From: Maribacter sp044594925
Lineage (GTDB): Bacteria; Bacteroidota; Bacteroidia; Flavobacteriales; Flavobacteriaceae
Length of the DNA stretch: 64,000 bases
Assembly (NCBI RefSeq): GCF_044594925.1
Contig: NZ_CP138991.1
Location: 1,612,001-1,676,000, forward strand
Direction of reading: 5' to 3'
The notes under the pieces are model-generated. The model worked only from the letters and a program-made list of their open reading frames with translations. It was not told the DNA's origin and did no database searches. A program made the position numbers and the translations under genes. Position 1 is the stretch's first letter. Each line of letters starts with the position of its first letter. Below are positions 26,591 to 36,166 of the stretch, in pieces.

Positions 26591-29500
26591 ATGAAAAACA
26601 GCTTCAAGGGTTCCTATTTCAATCTACTTCATGGGATTTTCCTTCTAGGTGTAGTTATCTCCTGCTCTCCTGAAAGACAAGCGAAAGTAAATGTACTCCC
26701 TAATGCGAACATAGCCCTAATTGGAAATAATTTAGGATCAAGAATGATGAATTACGGGTATTTTGAGACAGAAATGCATTTACGTTTTCCTAAAGATTCT
26801 TTAACTATTAGAAATATGTGCGATGGCGGGGACACCCCTGGTTTTAGACCTCATGCTTCAAGAAATACACCCTGGGCATTTCCCAATGCAGAACAGTTTC
26901 AAACTGAACTTGCCAAAAATTCAGGTAGTGAAGGGGTTTTTGAATACCCGGATGAGTGGTTAGATAGACTTAACGCAGATATAATAATTGCCTTTTTTGG
27001 TTACAACGAATCTTTTGAAGAAGAAAAAGGAATTGAAAATTTCAAAAATGAACTTGAAGCTTTTATCACGCATACTCAAAATCAGAACTATAATGAACAA
27101 AATCCTCCGGAATTAGTACTGGTATCACCAATAGCATTTGAAAACTTATCAGATTTGTATGACCTCCCAAATGGTAAAGCCGAGAATAGGAATCTGAAAA
27201 TTTATACGGAAGCAATAGCATCAGTTAGCAAGAAATATCAGGTTGCCTTTATTGATGTCTATACCCCTTCCCTACAGTGGTACGAGCAAGAAGACGAGCT
27301 CACTATTGACGGTTTTCAAATGAACGACAAGGGATACCAAATATTTTCAGATTATATAGCCACAGCACTAGCTGGAAAAAACACCATTGCGAATACCAGT
27401 TTAAAGACAGCTGTAAAATCTTCTGTGGAAGAAAAGAATTTTTTCTGGCATAATAATTATAAAGTTCCCAATGGCGTACATGTCTATGGCAGAAGACACG
27501 CTCCTTATGGACCGGACAACTACCCTTTTGAAATTGAGAAGATACGTGAAATGACAGCTATACGAGATACCGCCATATGGGCAACGGTTCAAAATTTAAA
27601 TTATGATGTAAAAGGTGCAGACCTTAAAACAACCACGTTGCCTCCAGTAGAAACCAACTATAATTTAGGAAGTTCGGATGACCCCAAGAATTATCTTTAT
27701 GGCGAAGATGCAATTCATACATTGAAAGTTCCCAAAGGATATAAAGTAGCCTTGTTCGCATCCGAAAGTGAGTTTCCCGACCTTGCCAATCCCGCCCAAT
27801 TATCTTTTGACAACAAGGGCAGGCTTTGGGTAGCAACACTTCCCTCCTATCCCCATTACAAGCCTGGAGACATGCGCCCCAACGATAAATTATTAATTCT
27901 GGAAGACACGGACAATGACGGCAAAGCAGATAAACAAATTGTATTTGCAGAAAATTTACATTTACCATTAGGGTTTGAATTTGCCCCAGAGGGAGTTTAT
28001 ATAAGCCAAGGCACCAATCTAAAACTACTTACCGATACTGATGGAGACGATAAGGCAGATAAAGAAGAAATAATATTAAGCGGTTTTGATGACCATGACA
28101 CACATCATAACATATCTGCCTTTTGCGCCGATCCTTCAGGAGCGTTTTATATGGCAGAGGGAGTGTTTTTACATACCAATGTAGAAACCCCGTATGGACC
28201 GGTAAGAGGAACCAATGGAGGTTTTTACAGATATAATCCTCAAAGAAAAAAATTAGATAGAGCAGTACAAGTTAGCATTCCAAATCCATGGGGGATAGCG
28301 TTCGACGACTGGGGTCAAGATTTCTTTTTGCACACCTCTGGACCTACCGTACAATGGATGACGCCTAGCACGCTAAAATCCATTTATGGTATCGCCGCGC
28401 CATTAACCAAAGACTTGATTGAAGATGCGCACAAGGTGAGGCCCACATCAGGTATGGAATTTGTTTCGAGCAGTCATTTTCCAGATAATGTACAAGGAGA
28501 TATGATTTTGGCTAATTCCATTGGCTTTTTAGGAATGAAACAGCATCAGGTCATGGAAGATGGTACGGGCTACAAAACAAAACACAGACAGGATTTAATC
28601 GTCAGTAGCGATAAAAATTTCAGACCCGTAGATATGGAGTTTGCTCCAGATGGATCCCTGTATTTAGTGGATTGGCATAATGTACTCATCGGACATATGC
28701 AACACAATGCCAGAGATCCGTTGAGAGATCATGTACATGGCAGAATATATAGAATCACCTATCCTTCCAGACCATTAGTGCAACCGGCAAAAGTGGCAGA
28801 TGCAAGTATTGGTGAACTATTAAATAATTTAAAACTACCTGAATATCGAACAAGGTACCGTTCTCGTAGGGCTTTGAGAGGAAAAGATAAGGACAAAGTA
28901 CTGGGCAGCTTGGACAATTGGTTAAGTAATTTAAATAAAGATGATGAAAACTACGAACATCATAGACTGGAAGGACTTTGGGTAAGTTGGGGATTAAACC
29001 AAGTTCATAAAGATTTACTTAAGTCCCTATTGGAATCGGAAAATCATAAAGTTAGGGCTGCATCGGTCAGGGTACTGCGCTATATGGAACATCAAATACC
29101 AAATAGTATTGAGTTATTTAAAAAAGCGGCGGCGGATACCCATGGAAGAGTGCGTTTAGAGGCGATTACAGCCGCATCCTGGTTAAACGATAAAGATGGT
29201 TTGGAAATTCTTTCGGTAGCAAAAGAATACCCTTTGGACGAGTGGATGCAGCCCGCATATGATTTTGCCATGAACAGACTATCGGGTGATTTCCTATCCA
29301 AGGACGGAACGGGACTCGTAGCCTCTCACTTAAAAGGTGATGATTTGAAGGCGTTTACAAAAGGAAAAGCTATTTATCAAACAGAAGGGTATTGCATTAC
29401 CTGTCACCAAGAAAGTGGTGCCGGACTTCAGGCATCCGGTTATCCAACTCTGGTAGACCAACAGTGGGTAACGGGCAACGAAGAAAGACTTATAAAATTG

Positions 29501-29755
29501 GCATTGAACGGATTGTACGGACCAATGAGCGTTATGGGAAACGATTATGATGGTCAGGTACCGATGATGGCTTTCAGAGGCTTATTGAACGACGAGGAAA
29601 TCGCCGCTGTACTAACTTATGTCAGGAATGCCTTTGGAAATAGAGCCTCAGTCATAGCTCCAGAAAAAGTGAAAGAAATTAGGGATGCCACAAAAGATAA
29701 AAAAGGCTTTTACACTCCAGATGAACTACTAAAAGAATATCCACTAGAAAAATAG
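26591..29755 (+). CDS. Giant lipoprotein: SGNH-like domain, PVC-type dehydrogenase propeller, HEAT, cytochrome c
   Basis: A multi-domain lipoprotein of 1054 residues from ATG 26591; ATG 26555 would add 12 residues before the signal peptide. Residue numbers here count from 26555. The lipobox is VVISC. An SGNH/GDSL-like hydrolase domain (about 45-270; IALIGNNLGSRMMNYGYFE, FGYNES, DGFQMNDKGY) is followed by a membrane-bound dehydrogenase beta-propeller of the PVC type (about 385-740; VPKGYKVALFASE, GRLWVATLPSYPHY, calcium-like DTDNDGKAD at 451-459 and DTDGDDKAD), HEAT-like helices (about 745-915) and a cytochrome c domain with CITCH (C947, C950, H951) and a possible distal Met near VPMMAF. It probably oxidises a sugar or aldose and passes electrons to heme. 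The ThuA gene follows seven bases downstream. Confidence 0.88.
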   Translation: MKNSFKGSYFNLLHGIFLLGVVISCSPERQAKVNVLPNANIALIGNNLGSRMMNYGYFETEMHLRFPKDSLTIRNMCDGGDTPGFRPHASRNTPWAFPNAEQFQTELAKNSGSEGVFEYPDEWLDRLNADIIIAFFGYNESFEEEKGIENFKNELEAFITHTQNQNYNEQNPPELVLVSPIAFENLSDLYDLPNGKAENRNLKIYTEAIASVSKKYQVAFIDVYTPSLQWYEQEDELTIDGFQMNDKGYQIFSDYIATALAGKNTIANTSLKTAVKSSVEEKNFFWHNNYKVPNGVHVYGRRHAPYGPDNYPFEIEKIREMTAIRDTAIWATVQNLNYDVKGADLKTTTLPPVETNYNLGSSDDPKNYLYGEDAIHTLKVPKGYKVALFASESEFPDLANPAQLSFDNKGRLWVATLPSYPHYKPGDMRPNDKLLILEDTDNDGKADKQIVFAENLHLPLGFEFAPEGVYISQGTNLKLLTDTDGDDKADKEEIILSGFDDHDTHHNISAFCADPSGAFYMAEGVFLHTNVETPYGPVRGTNGGFYRYNPQRKKLDRAVQVSIPNPWGIAFDDWGQDFFLHTSGPTVQWMTPSTLKSIYGIAAPLTKDLIEDAHKVRPTSGMEFVSSSHFPDNVQGDMILANSIGFLGMKQHQVMEDGTGYKTKHRQDLIVSSDKNFRPVDMEFAPDGSLYLVDWHNVLIGHMQHNARDPLRDHVHGRIYRITYPSRPLVQPAKVADASIGELLNNLKLPEYRTRYRSRRALRGKDKDKVLGSLDNWLSNLNKDDENYEHHRLEGLWVSWGLNQVHKDLLKSLLESENHKVRAASVRVLRYMEHQIPNSIELFKKAAADTHGRVRLEAITAASWLNDKDGLEILSVAKEYPLDEWMQPAYDFAMNRLSGDFLSKDGTGLVASHLKGDDLKAFTKGKAIYQTEGYCITCHQESGAGLQASGYPTLVDQQWVTGNEERLIKLALNGLYGPMSVMGNDYDGQVPMMAFRGLLNDEEIAAVLTYVRNAFGNRASVIAPEKVKEIRDATKDKKGFYTPDELLKEYPLEK

Positions 29756-29762
29756 TTTAAAA

Positions 29763-30746
29763 ATGATACGTGTCAGAATAATGCCGCTATTAGCATTCCT
29801 AATTCTAATCGCTAGTTGTGCGGAAAAAAAGAGCAAAAAACTAACACCTGCGGATACTAAAGTCGATACCCCGTTACATATTGTTTTTGTAAGCGGAGAT
29901 GAAGAATACCGTTCTGAAGAATCAATGCCCATGCTCGCTAGGCTTGCTAAAAGAGAACTGAATGCCAAAGTAACAGTTTGTTACGCGTTGGATTCCATTG
30001 GTATAATTAATCCGAACAACACCGATCATATTTCCAATTTAGAAGCTTTGGAAACGGCAGATCTGATGGTTATTTTCACAAGGTATAGAACGCTACCAAA
30101 AAATGAAAGGGATTATATTGTGAACTATGCCGAATCAGGAAAGCCTATAGTCGGTTTCAGAACTGCGACCCATGCATTTAAATACAAAGACCCTAGTCTT
30201 GAATATTGGAATGATGAGTGGCCTACTAAGGTTTTTGGACAACAATGGATTACACACCACGGACATTTTGATGATGGTAAGTTTCCCGTTACCCAGATAG
30301 CATCATTGAAAAGTGAGCATCCTATTTTAAGAGGTTTCAATCCGTTCAAAGCCTATTCTTGGTTATACCACGTAGATGGCGGTTCATGGAAATTGTTTGG
30401 GGATTCCAAACCTATTTTACAAGGGCATTCCTTAAAATCAAAACATGAAATGGAAGGTAGGCTTGATGAGTTTCCACTGACCAATCCTGTAGCTTGGACA
30501 AAAAGCTACACCGGGTCCTCGGGAAAAAAAGCAAAAGTATTTTTCACTACACTCGGGCATCCTTACGATTTTAAACTTCCCGTTGTACGCAGAATTGCGC
30601 TAAATGGGATTTTTTGGGCCTTGGGAAAAGAGGATCAAATACCGCTAGATGGAACTAATGTAAGTTTAGACCAGCCCTTTGAACCCAATAACTCTGGTTT
30701 TGGCACTATTTACAAACCAAATCTTAGACCAGAAACTATTCAGTAA
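29763..30746 (+). CDS. ThuA domain lipoprotein
   Basis: A 327-residue lipoprotein (lipobox LIASC, Cys19) with one ThuA domain, a class I glutamine amidotransferase-like fold: HIVFVSGDEEYRSEESMPMLA, the strand ending DLMVIFTRYRTLP, GKPIVGFRTATHAF, PILRGF and PVAWTKSY. ThuA proteins are linked to trehalose and other disaccharide use and to 3-keto-sugar metabolism, but their chemistry is poorly known. It starts seven bases after the giant dehydrogenase gene, so the two should be translated from one message. Confidence 0.9.
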   Translation: MIRVRIMPLLAFLILIASCAEKKSKKLTPADTKVDTPLHIVFVSGDEEYRSEESMPMLARLAKRELNAKVTVCYALDSIGIINPNNTDHISNLEALETADLMVIFTRYRTLPKNERDYIVNYAESGKPIVGFRTATHAFKYKDPSLEYWNDEWPTKVFGQQWITHHGHFDDGKFPVTQIASLKSEHPILRGFNPFKAYSWLYHVDGGSWKLFGDSKPILQGHSLKSKHEMEGRLDEFPLTNPVAWTKSYTGSSGKKAKVFFTTLGHPYDFKLPVVRRIALNGIFWALGKEDQIPLDGTNVSLDQPFEPNNSGFGTIYKPNLRPETIQ

Positions 30747-30794
30747 TCACTATTAAAAGTATCCCAAATTAAGCAGCACTGCTCAAAATTATTC

Positions 30795-30802
30795 TATTTT
30801 TG
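30795..30802 (+). promoter_or_regulatory. -7 promoter box before the OstA-like gene
   Basis: TATTTTTG matches TAnnTTTG exactly. Transcription would start near 30807-30809. The first possible start codon, TTG 30800, overlaps this box, so TTG 30818 is the better start if the promoter is used. Confidence 0.5.
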
Positions 30803-30817
30803 AACAAATTTAGCAGT

Positions 30818-32530
30818 TTGAAAGATTATCTATTTCTTATTTTGTTTTTAGCTTTAAGCAGCACAGTCTCTTCTCAAATTACGGTAAGTGCAAATGAAAA
30901 TGATTCGGTAGCTAAAAAGCAAATCAACATCGTTTACGGAGCAAATTTCACTAAAAACGAAAAGGCTTATCCTGGCGCATCTATCTTTAGTAAAGATGAC
31001 AGACAGGTGCAGTTTGAGCACCAAGGGGCAGATTTATGGTGCGATATTGCCATATTTTTTCAAAAAGAGAATAGACTGGAAGCTAGAGGAAATGTGCTCT
31101 TAAAACAAGGGGATTCTGTAGAAATGGTCAGTGAAAGAATAGACTACAAGGGCGATATAAAACTTGCAAAAGCCTGGGGCAACGTTGTTCTGACCAATTC
31201 TGATATGACCCTGCGAACGGATACCTTGCGGATGGATCGCGAAAAACAAGAAGCTTATTATCACGATAATGGTACGGTTGTAGATTCTGCAAATACCCTT
31301 ACAAGCAAAATTGGAAGGTATTTTATGGAGCGAAAAAAATATCAATTCCTAGATAGCGTCCATATAGACAATCCCGAATATATTTTAGATTCCGAGCAAT
31401 TAGATTACTACACCACATCAAAGAATGCCTACATGTATGGCCCATCTACCATAGTTGGCGAAGCTTATACCATCTATTGTGAACGTGGATTTTATGATAC
31501 TAAGGTAGAAAGCGGATATGGCATAAAAAATACACGCATAGATTATAATAACAGAATTGTAGAAGGAGACAGTGTTTACTTCAATAAAGCAAAAGAATTT
31601 GCATCCGCAACCAACAACATCACCGTTACGGACACTATCAATAAAGGTATAATTCGCGCACATTACGCCGAAGTACACAAAGCGAAGGATTCTGTATTCG
31701 CCACAAAAAGAGCAGTTTCCATATCTGTTCAGGAACTAGATTCTTTGTATGTTCATGGAGACACGCTAATGGTTACGGGCAAACCGGAAGCAAGAATATT
31801 ACGTGCGTTTAGAAATGCAAAATTTTTTAAGACCGATTTGAGCGGCAAATGCGATTCCATTCATTCAGAAGAAGCAACGGGTATAACCCAACTTATAAAA
31901 AATCCTATTATTTGGAACGGCCCCAATCAAATGACCGGAGATAGCATTCACTTAAAATCTAACCTAGAAACGGAGAAACTAGATTCCTTAAAAGTATTGG
32001 ATAATGCTTTCGTTATATCCCTGGACAGTGTTAGCATGGAAGGCTACAATCAGGCGAAGGGAAAAGACCTTTTTGGGAAATTCATTGAAAATGAACTAAA
32101 GCTAATAGACCTCATAAAAAATACCGAAGTTATATACTACATGTACAATGACGACGATGAACTAATCGGGATAGATAAAACCATTTGTAGTTCCATTCGT
32201 ATTGTAATGGAAAACAATGATATAGAAGACCTAACCTTTTTCACAGATCCTGATGGGGATATATTCCCAGAAAAGGATTTACCAAAAAATAGTAGAATTT
32301 TAAAAGGTTTCGTCTGGCGCGGTGACGAGCGTATCCTAACCAAAGATGATATTTTTGATGAGGACGACAATAACATTGAACTGGTAGTTATAAGAGGTAT
32401 AGACAATCCTATAGATATTGATGCCGAGGAAGAGGAACGTAGTCAGAATGAATCAGACCCCATTAACAACATACCTAATAACCAAGCGACCGACCCTAAA
32501 CAAACAAAAGTACCTAAGAAGGTAAAGTAG
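30818..32530 (+). CDS. OstA/LptA-like outer membrane biogenesis protein
   Basis: A 570-residue secreted protein (576 if it starts at TTG 30800). No in-frame ATG precedes the signal peptide (DYLFLILFLALSSTVSSQ), so a TTG start is needed. The body consists of OstA_2/LptA-like beta-jellyroll repeats: RLEARGNVLLKQGDSVEM, GDIKLAKAWGNVVLTNSDMTL, LDSEQLDYYTTSKNAYMYGPSTI and GDSVYFNKAKEFASATNN. It should form a periplasmic bridge for lipopolysaccharide transport. The C-terminus is acidic, then basic (QTKVPKKVK), and looks disordered. An aminotransferase gene follows seven bases later. Confidence 0.85.
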   Translation: MKDYLFLILFLALSSTVSSQITVSANENDSVAKKQINIVYGANFTKNEKAYPGASIFSKDDRQVQFEHQGADLWCDIAIFFQKENRLEARGNVLLKQGDSVEMVSERIDYKGDIKLAKAWGNVVLTNSDMTLRTDTLRMDREKQEAYYHDNGTVVDSANTLTSKIGRYFMERKKYQFLDSVHIDNPEYILDSEQLDYYTTSKNAYMYGPSTIVGEAYTIYCERGFYDTKVESGYGIKNTRIDYNNRIVEGDSVYFNKAKEFASATNNITVTDTINKGIIRAHYAEVHKAKDSVFATKRAVSISVQELDSLYVHGDTLMVTGKPEARILRAFRNAKFFKTDLSGKCDSIHSEEATGITQLIKNPIIWNGPNQMTGDSIHLKSNLETEKLDSLKVLDNAFVISLDSVSMEGYNQAKGKDLFGKFIENELKLIDLIKNTEVIYYMYNDDDELIGIDKTICSSIRIVMENNDIEDLTFFTDPDGDIFPEKDLPKNSRILKGFVWRGDERILTKDDIFDEDDNNIELVVIRGIDNPIDIDAEEEERSQNESDPINNIPNNQATDPKQTKVPKKVK

Positions 32531-32537
32531 CGCTTTC

Positions 32538-33719
32538 ATGATTGACGATTTCCTAAAATATCAGGCCCAAACCACACCATATCCTTTGGGTATGGAAATC
32601 TCACACGCCAAAGGAAGTTTTATCTTTGACAAAGAAGGGAATCCTCATCTAGATTTTGTCGCCGGAGTTTCCGCCTGTAGCTTGGGACACTGCCACCCAA
32701 AAGTGGTTTCCGCTGTACAGCAACAGGCTGCAAAGTACATTCATGTAATGGTCTATGGTGAATATGTACAGGACTCAGCAGTGAAATACACAAAACTCTT
32801 GGCATCCAATCTCCCAGCGCCCTTAAATACCACTTATCTAGTGAATTCTGGAACAGAGGCTATTGAAGGAGCCATTAAACTAGCTAGAAGACATACAGGT
32901 AGAACAGAAATTATTTCTGCCCATAATGCCTACCATGGCAACACTATGGGAAGTTTAAGTTTAATGGGTTATGAAGAGCGTAAAAGTGCATTTAGACCAC
33001 TTATACCCGATGTTTCTTTTATACATTTTAACATAACTAGTGAGCTTAAACGAATAACTAAAGAAACAGCTTGCGTAATTTTAGAGACCATTCAAGGCGG
33101 AGCAGGATTTATCGTTCCAACGAACCGTTATTTAGAGAAAGTAAGGCAACGCTGTACCGAAGTGGGCGCTTTGTTAATATTGGATGAAATACAACCTGGT
33201 TTTGGACGCACCGGAAAACTTTTTGCCTTTGAGCATTACGATTGTATCCCGGACATCTTGGTGATGGGCAAAGGTATGGCCTCGGGAATGCCCGTAGGCG
33301 CATTTACCACGAGTAGTACAATTATGCATTCGTTGCAACATAGCCCAAAGTTAGGTCACATTACTACTTTTGGAGGTAATCCGGTCATTGCAGCCGCCAG
33401 TTTAGCTACCTTAAAAGAGCTTGTAAACACCAACTTAATTGATGAAATTCCCAAGAAAGAAAAACTATTTAAACATCTTTTAAAACACCCCTCGATAAAT
33501 GAAATTAGAGGAAAAGGATTAATGCTCGCTTTAATCCTAAAAAATGAAAACTTAGCTAATGAGCTTGTACTAAAAGCAATGGAAAAAGGTCTTATTCTTT
33601 TTTGGTTGTTATTTGAACCCAAGGCCGTTAGAATATCTCCTCCCCTAACCATATCCGAAGCAGAAATTAAGAAAGGATGTTTTATAATTCGCGACATACT
33701 AGACGAATTACAACAATAA
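32538..33719 (+). CDS. Class III PLP-dependent aminotransferase
   Basis: A 393-residue fold-type I aminotransferase of the ornithine/acetylornithine group. Motifs are DFVAGVSACSLGHCHPKVV, the NSGTEAIEGAIKLARR cofactor loop, YHGNTMGSLS, ILDEIQPGFGRTGKLFAFEHY and DILVMGKGMASGMPVGAF, whose Lys binds PLP. The amino donor cannot be told from sequence. Despite lying next to the OstA-like gene (seven-base gap), no direct functional link is evident; the two are probably transcribed together. Confidence 0.9.
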   Translation: MIDDFLKYQAQTTPYPLGMEISHAKGSFIFDKEGNPHLDFVAGVSACSLGHCHPKVVSAVQQQAAKYIHVMVYGEYVQDSAVKYTKLLASNLPAPLNTTYLVNSGTEAIEGAIKLARRHTGRTEIISAHNAYHGNTMGSLSLMGYEERKSAFRPLIPDVSFIHFNITSELKRITKETACVILETIQGGAGFIVPTNRYLEKVRQRCTEVGALLILDEIQPGFGRTGKLFAFEHYDCIPDILVMGKGMASGMPVGAFTTSSTIMHSLQHSPKLGHITTFGGNPVIAAASLATLKELVNTNLIDEIPKKEKLFKHLLKHPSINEIRGKGLMLALILKNENLANELVLKAMEKGLILFWLLFEPKAVRISPPLTISEAEIKKGCFIIRDILDELQQ

Positions 33720-33739
33720 TTTGTTAACTAATTTGTTAA
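33717..33739 (+). repeat. Tandem 12-bp direct repeat
   Basis: TAATTTGTTAA occurs at 33717-33727 and again at 33729-33739, one base apart, starting at the stop codon of the aminotransferase gene. It lies about 80 bases before the TPR gene. It may be an operator or simply AT-rich chance; nothing else in the 97-base gap stands out. Confidence 0.35.
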
Positions 33740-33816
33740 TAATATAGGATACGGATGGATATAAAAATAGTCTCAAAAGCTTACTTTTAAATCCATAGTA
33801 TAACCAAAGAGTTTCT

Positions 33817-35220
33817 ATGGCGTTAGAATCTAACGAAAGACCGGACAAGCCCATAACCAAGTTTGAATCAATGCTGAAGACAGATGATGTCTACTTCTTT
33901 GATGCCGAAGATTTTGAAGACATTATTCATCATTATTTGAATAATGGTAAGATTGCCCTAGCTAAAAAAGGAATAAAAATTGGACTACAACAACACCCCG
34001 CCTCTATAGCGCTTAAACTGCTGAACGTTGAAGTAATGGTCTTCGAGAATAATCTGGAAGCCGCTGAAAAACATCTTGATGAACTTCAGAACATAGATGC
34101 TCAGAACGAAGAAATCTATATTCAACGTGCCAATATTTTTTCAAAAAAAGATAATCACCAGGGGGCAATTTCGCTGTTGCAAAAAGCATTAGAACTTTCT
34201 ACCAATAGTTTTGACATTCATTCCCTAATGGGTATGGAGTATCTATTCTTAGATGATTTTAAATTGGCCAAGGAAAGTTTTATGCGATGTGTAACATTTG
34301 ACAATCAAGATTATTCCTCGCTTTACAACGTAATTTACTGCTTTGAATTTCTAGAAGATTATGAAGGTGCTATTCTATACTTGAACGATTATTTAGACAC
34401 AAATCCTTACTGTGAAGTAGCATGGCATCAATTAGGCAAACAATATGTTACAAAAGAAATGTTTCAAGAGGCTTTGACAGCCTTTGATTTTGCTATTATT
34501 TCTGATGATTCATTTATAGGTGCTTATTTTGAAAAAGGAAAAGTACTAGAAAAACTGGGCAAATATAAAGATGCCATAGAAAACTATGAAACTACCATAA
34601 GTATTGAAGACCCCACCTCTCACGCCTTTCTTAGAATAGGAAAATGTTATGAAAAGCTTGGTAATGATGAGATGTCCAAATACTATTTCTATCAAACCGT
34701 ACATGAAGACCCCTTATTGGACAAAGGCTGGCTGGCCATTACAGATTTCTACTTTAGAAAGAGGAACTATGAAAAAGCTTTGTACTACATCAATAAGGCT
34801 TTGAACATTGACGGAGGTAATCCCAGCTACTGGAAAAAATCAGCAAGAATTCATGTAGCGTTAAAGAACTACGACCAAGCCGATTTTTCATTCAAACAAG
34901 TGGTAGATTTAGGAAACTATGAATTGGACACTTGGTTAAAATGGGCAGCGATAGTACATTTAAACGGGGACACCTCTGCTGCTATTCAAATCCTAACTCA
35001 GGGCAGGGAGTTTTATCCTGAAAATCTTAAGATTTTGTACAACATAGTAGGCTATAGATTAGCGGCCAATGACTTGATTAATGCAAGGATAACTTTATTA
35101 GATGCCCTAAAATTTGACAAGGGTGCTAAAAAAATAAATTTTTTCTACAAACAATTTCCGGAATACGGCAATTCTGATTGGGTTAAGACTATCTTAGCCG
35201 ACTACAAAAAAACATCTTGA
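33817..35220 (+). CDS. Tetratricopeptide repeat protein
   Basis: A 467-residue cytoplasmic protein without a signal peptide, made almost wholly of TPR helices. Clear repeat cores include EEIYIQRANIFSKKDNHQGA, GAYFEKGKVLEKLGKYKDAI, HAFLRIGKCYEKLGNDEMS and EKALYYINKALNIDGGNPS. Roughly eleven to twelve repeats fit the length. It is presumably a scaffold; no partner is evident. Two DUF368 genes follow after 18 bases. Confidence 0.88.
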   Translation: MALESNERPDKPITKFESMLKTDDVYFFDAEDFEDIIHHYLNNGKIALAKKGIKIGLQQHPASIALKLLNVEVMVFENNLEAAEKHLDELQNIDAQNEEIYIQRANIFSKKDNHQGAISLLQKALELSTNSFDIHSLMGMEYLFLDDFKLAKESFMRCVTFDNQDYSSLYNVIYCFEFLEDYEGAILYLNDYLDTNPYCEVAWHQLGKQYVTKEMFQEALTAFDFAIISDDSFIGAYFEKGKVLEKLGKYKDAIENYETTISIEDPTSHAFLRIGKCYEKLGNDEMSKYYFYQTVHEDPLLDKGWLAITDFYFRKRNYEKALYYINKALNIDGGNPSYWKKSARIHVALKNYDQADFSFKQVVDLGNYELDTWLKWAAIVHLNGDTSAAIQILTQGREFYPENLKILYNIVGYRLAANDLINARITLLDALKFDKGAKKINFFYKQFPEYGNSDWVKTILADYKKTS

Positions 35221-35238
35221 TTTCTTGTTTTTAAATTT

Positions 35239-36153
35239 ATGGAGGAAAGAAAACTTATCCATTACGTATATATTACCTTAAAAGGAATGGCAATGGGCAT
35301 TGCCGAATTAGTACCGGGTGTTTCAGGTGGCACAATAGCATTTGTAACCGGAATTTACGAAGAGTTCATATCCGCTATTAACAATGTAAATTTAGCCACG
35401 TTCAAAACTTTGAAAAACGATGGTTTTAAGATGTTCTGGAAACAGTTGAACGGCAACTTTCTGTTAGCCCTATTCGTGGGCATGATGGTAAGTATCCTGT
35501 CATTATCCAAAGTTATTTCTTGGCTTTTGGAAAATCATCCCATACCCGTTTGGGCCTTCTTTTTTGGCCTAGTCCTAGCAAGCGTTATTTTTGTTGCAAA
35601 GGCTATCAAAAAGTGGAATTTCCTATCCATAGCACTGTTTATCGCAGGCACTATCATCGCATATTATATTACCACACTACCACCTTCCGCAAATACGGAC
35701 AGCCTCCCTTTTCTATTTTTTTCAGGGGCTTTGGCTATTTGCGCAATGGTCCTACCAGGAATTTCAGGTTCCTTTATACTGGTACTTTTGGGCTCATATA
35801 AGACCGTACTAGATGCGGTAAACGACAAGGATTTTAAAATTGTACTCACTGTAGCACTGGGAGCGGTTTTTGGAATTTTAAGCTTTGCTAGAATCTTAAA
35901 ATGGATGTTTGCCAATTACAAAAACGCAACACTAGCTATTCTTACCGGTTTTATTCTTGGCTCTTTGAATAAAATTTGGCCATGGAAAAAAGTGCTGGAA
36001 GTAATTAAGATTGGAAAAAAAGAAATTATAATCGATAAGAATATTTCTCCTTTCGCTTTTGAGGGCGATAGCCAATTAACCTTTGCCATAATAACGGCTA
36101 TAATTGGTTTTTCTCTTATTTTTATACTTGAAAAAGTAGCTTCTAAAGAATAA
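35239..36153 (+). CDS. DUF368 membrane protein (undecaprenyl phosphate translocase homologue), copy 1
   Basis: A 304-residue polytopic membrane protein with about eight segments and the DUF368 signatures GMAMGIAELVPGVSGGTIAFVTGIYEEFI and, in the second half, ALAICAMVLPGISGSFILVLLGSYK. DUF368 members (PopT) have been shown in other bacteria to return undecaprenyl phosphate to the inner leaflet of the cytoplasmic membrane, recycling the lipid carrier for cell-wall and glycan export. It is followed 13 bases later by a paralogue. Confidence 0.88.
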   Translation: MEERKLIHYVYITLKGMAMGIAELVPGVSGGTIAFVTGIYEEFISAINNVNLATFKTLKNDGFKMFWKQLNGNFLLALFVGMMVSILSLSKVISWLLENHPIPVWAFFFGLVLASVIFVAKAIKKWNFLSIALFIAGTIIAYYITTLPPSANTDSLPFLFFSGALAICAMVLPGISGSFILVLLGSYKTVLDAVNDKDFKIVLTVALGAVFGILSFARILKWMFANYKNATLAILTGFILGSLNKIWPWKKVLEVIKIGKKEIIIDKNISPFAFEGDSQLTFAIITAIIGFSLIFILEKVASKE

Positions 36154-36166
36154 GAACCATAATTGA

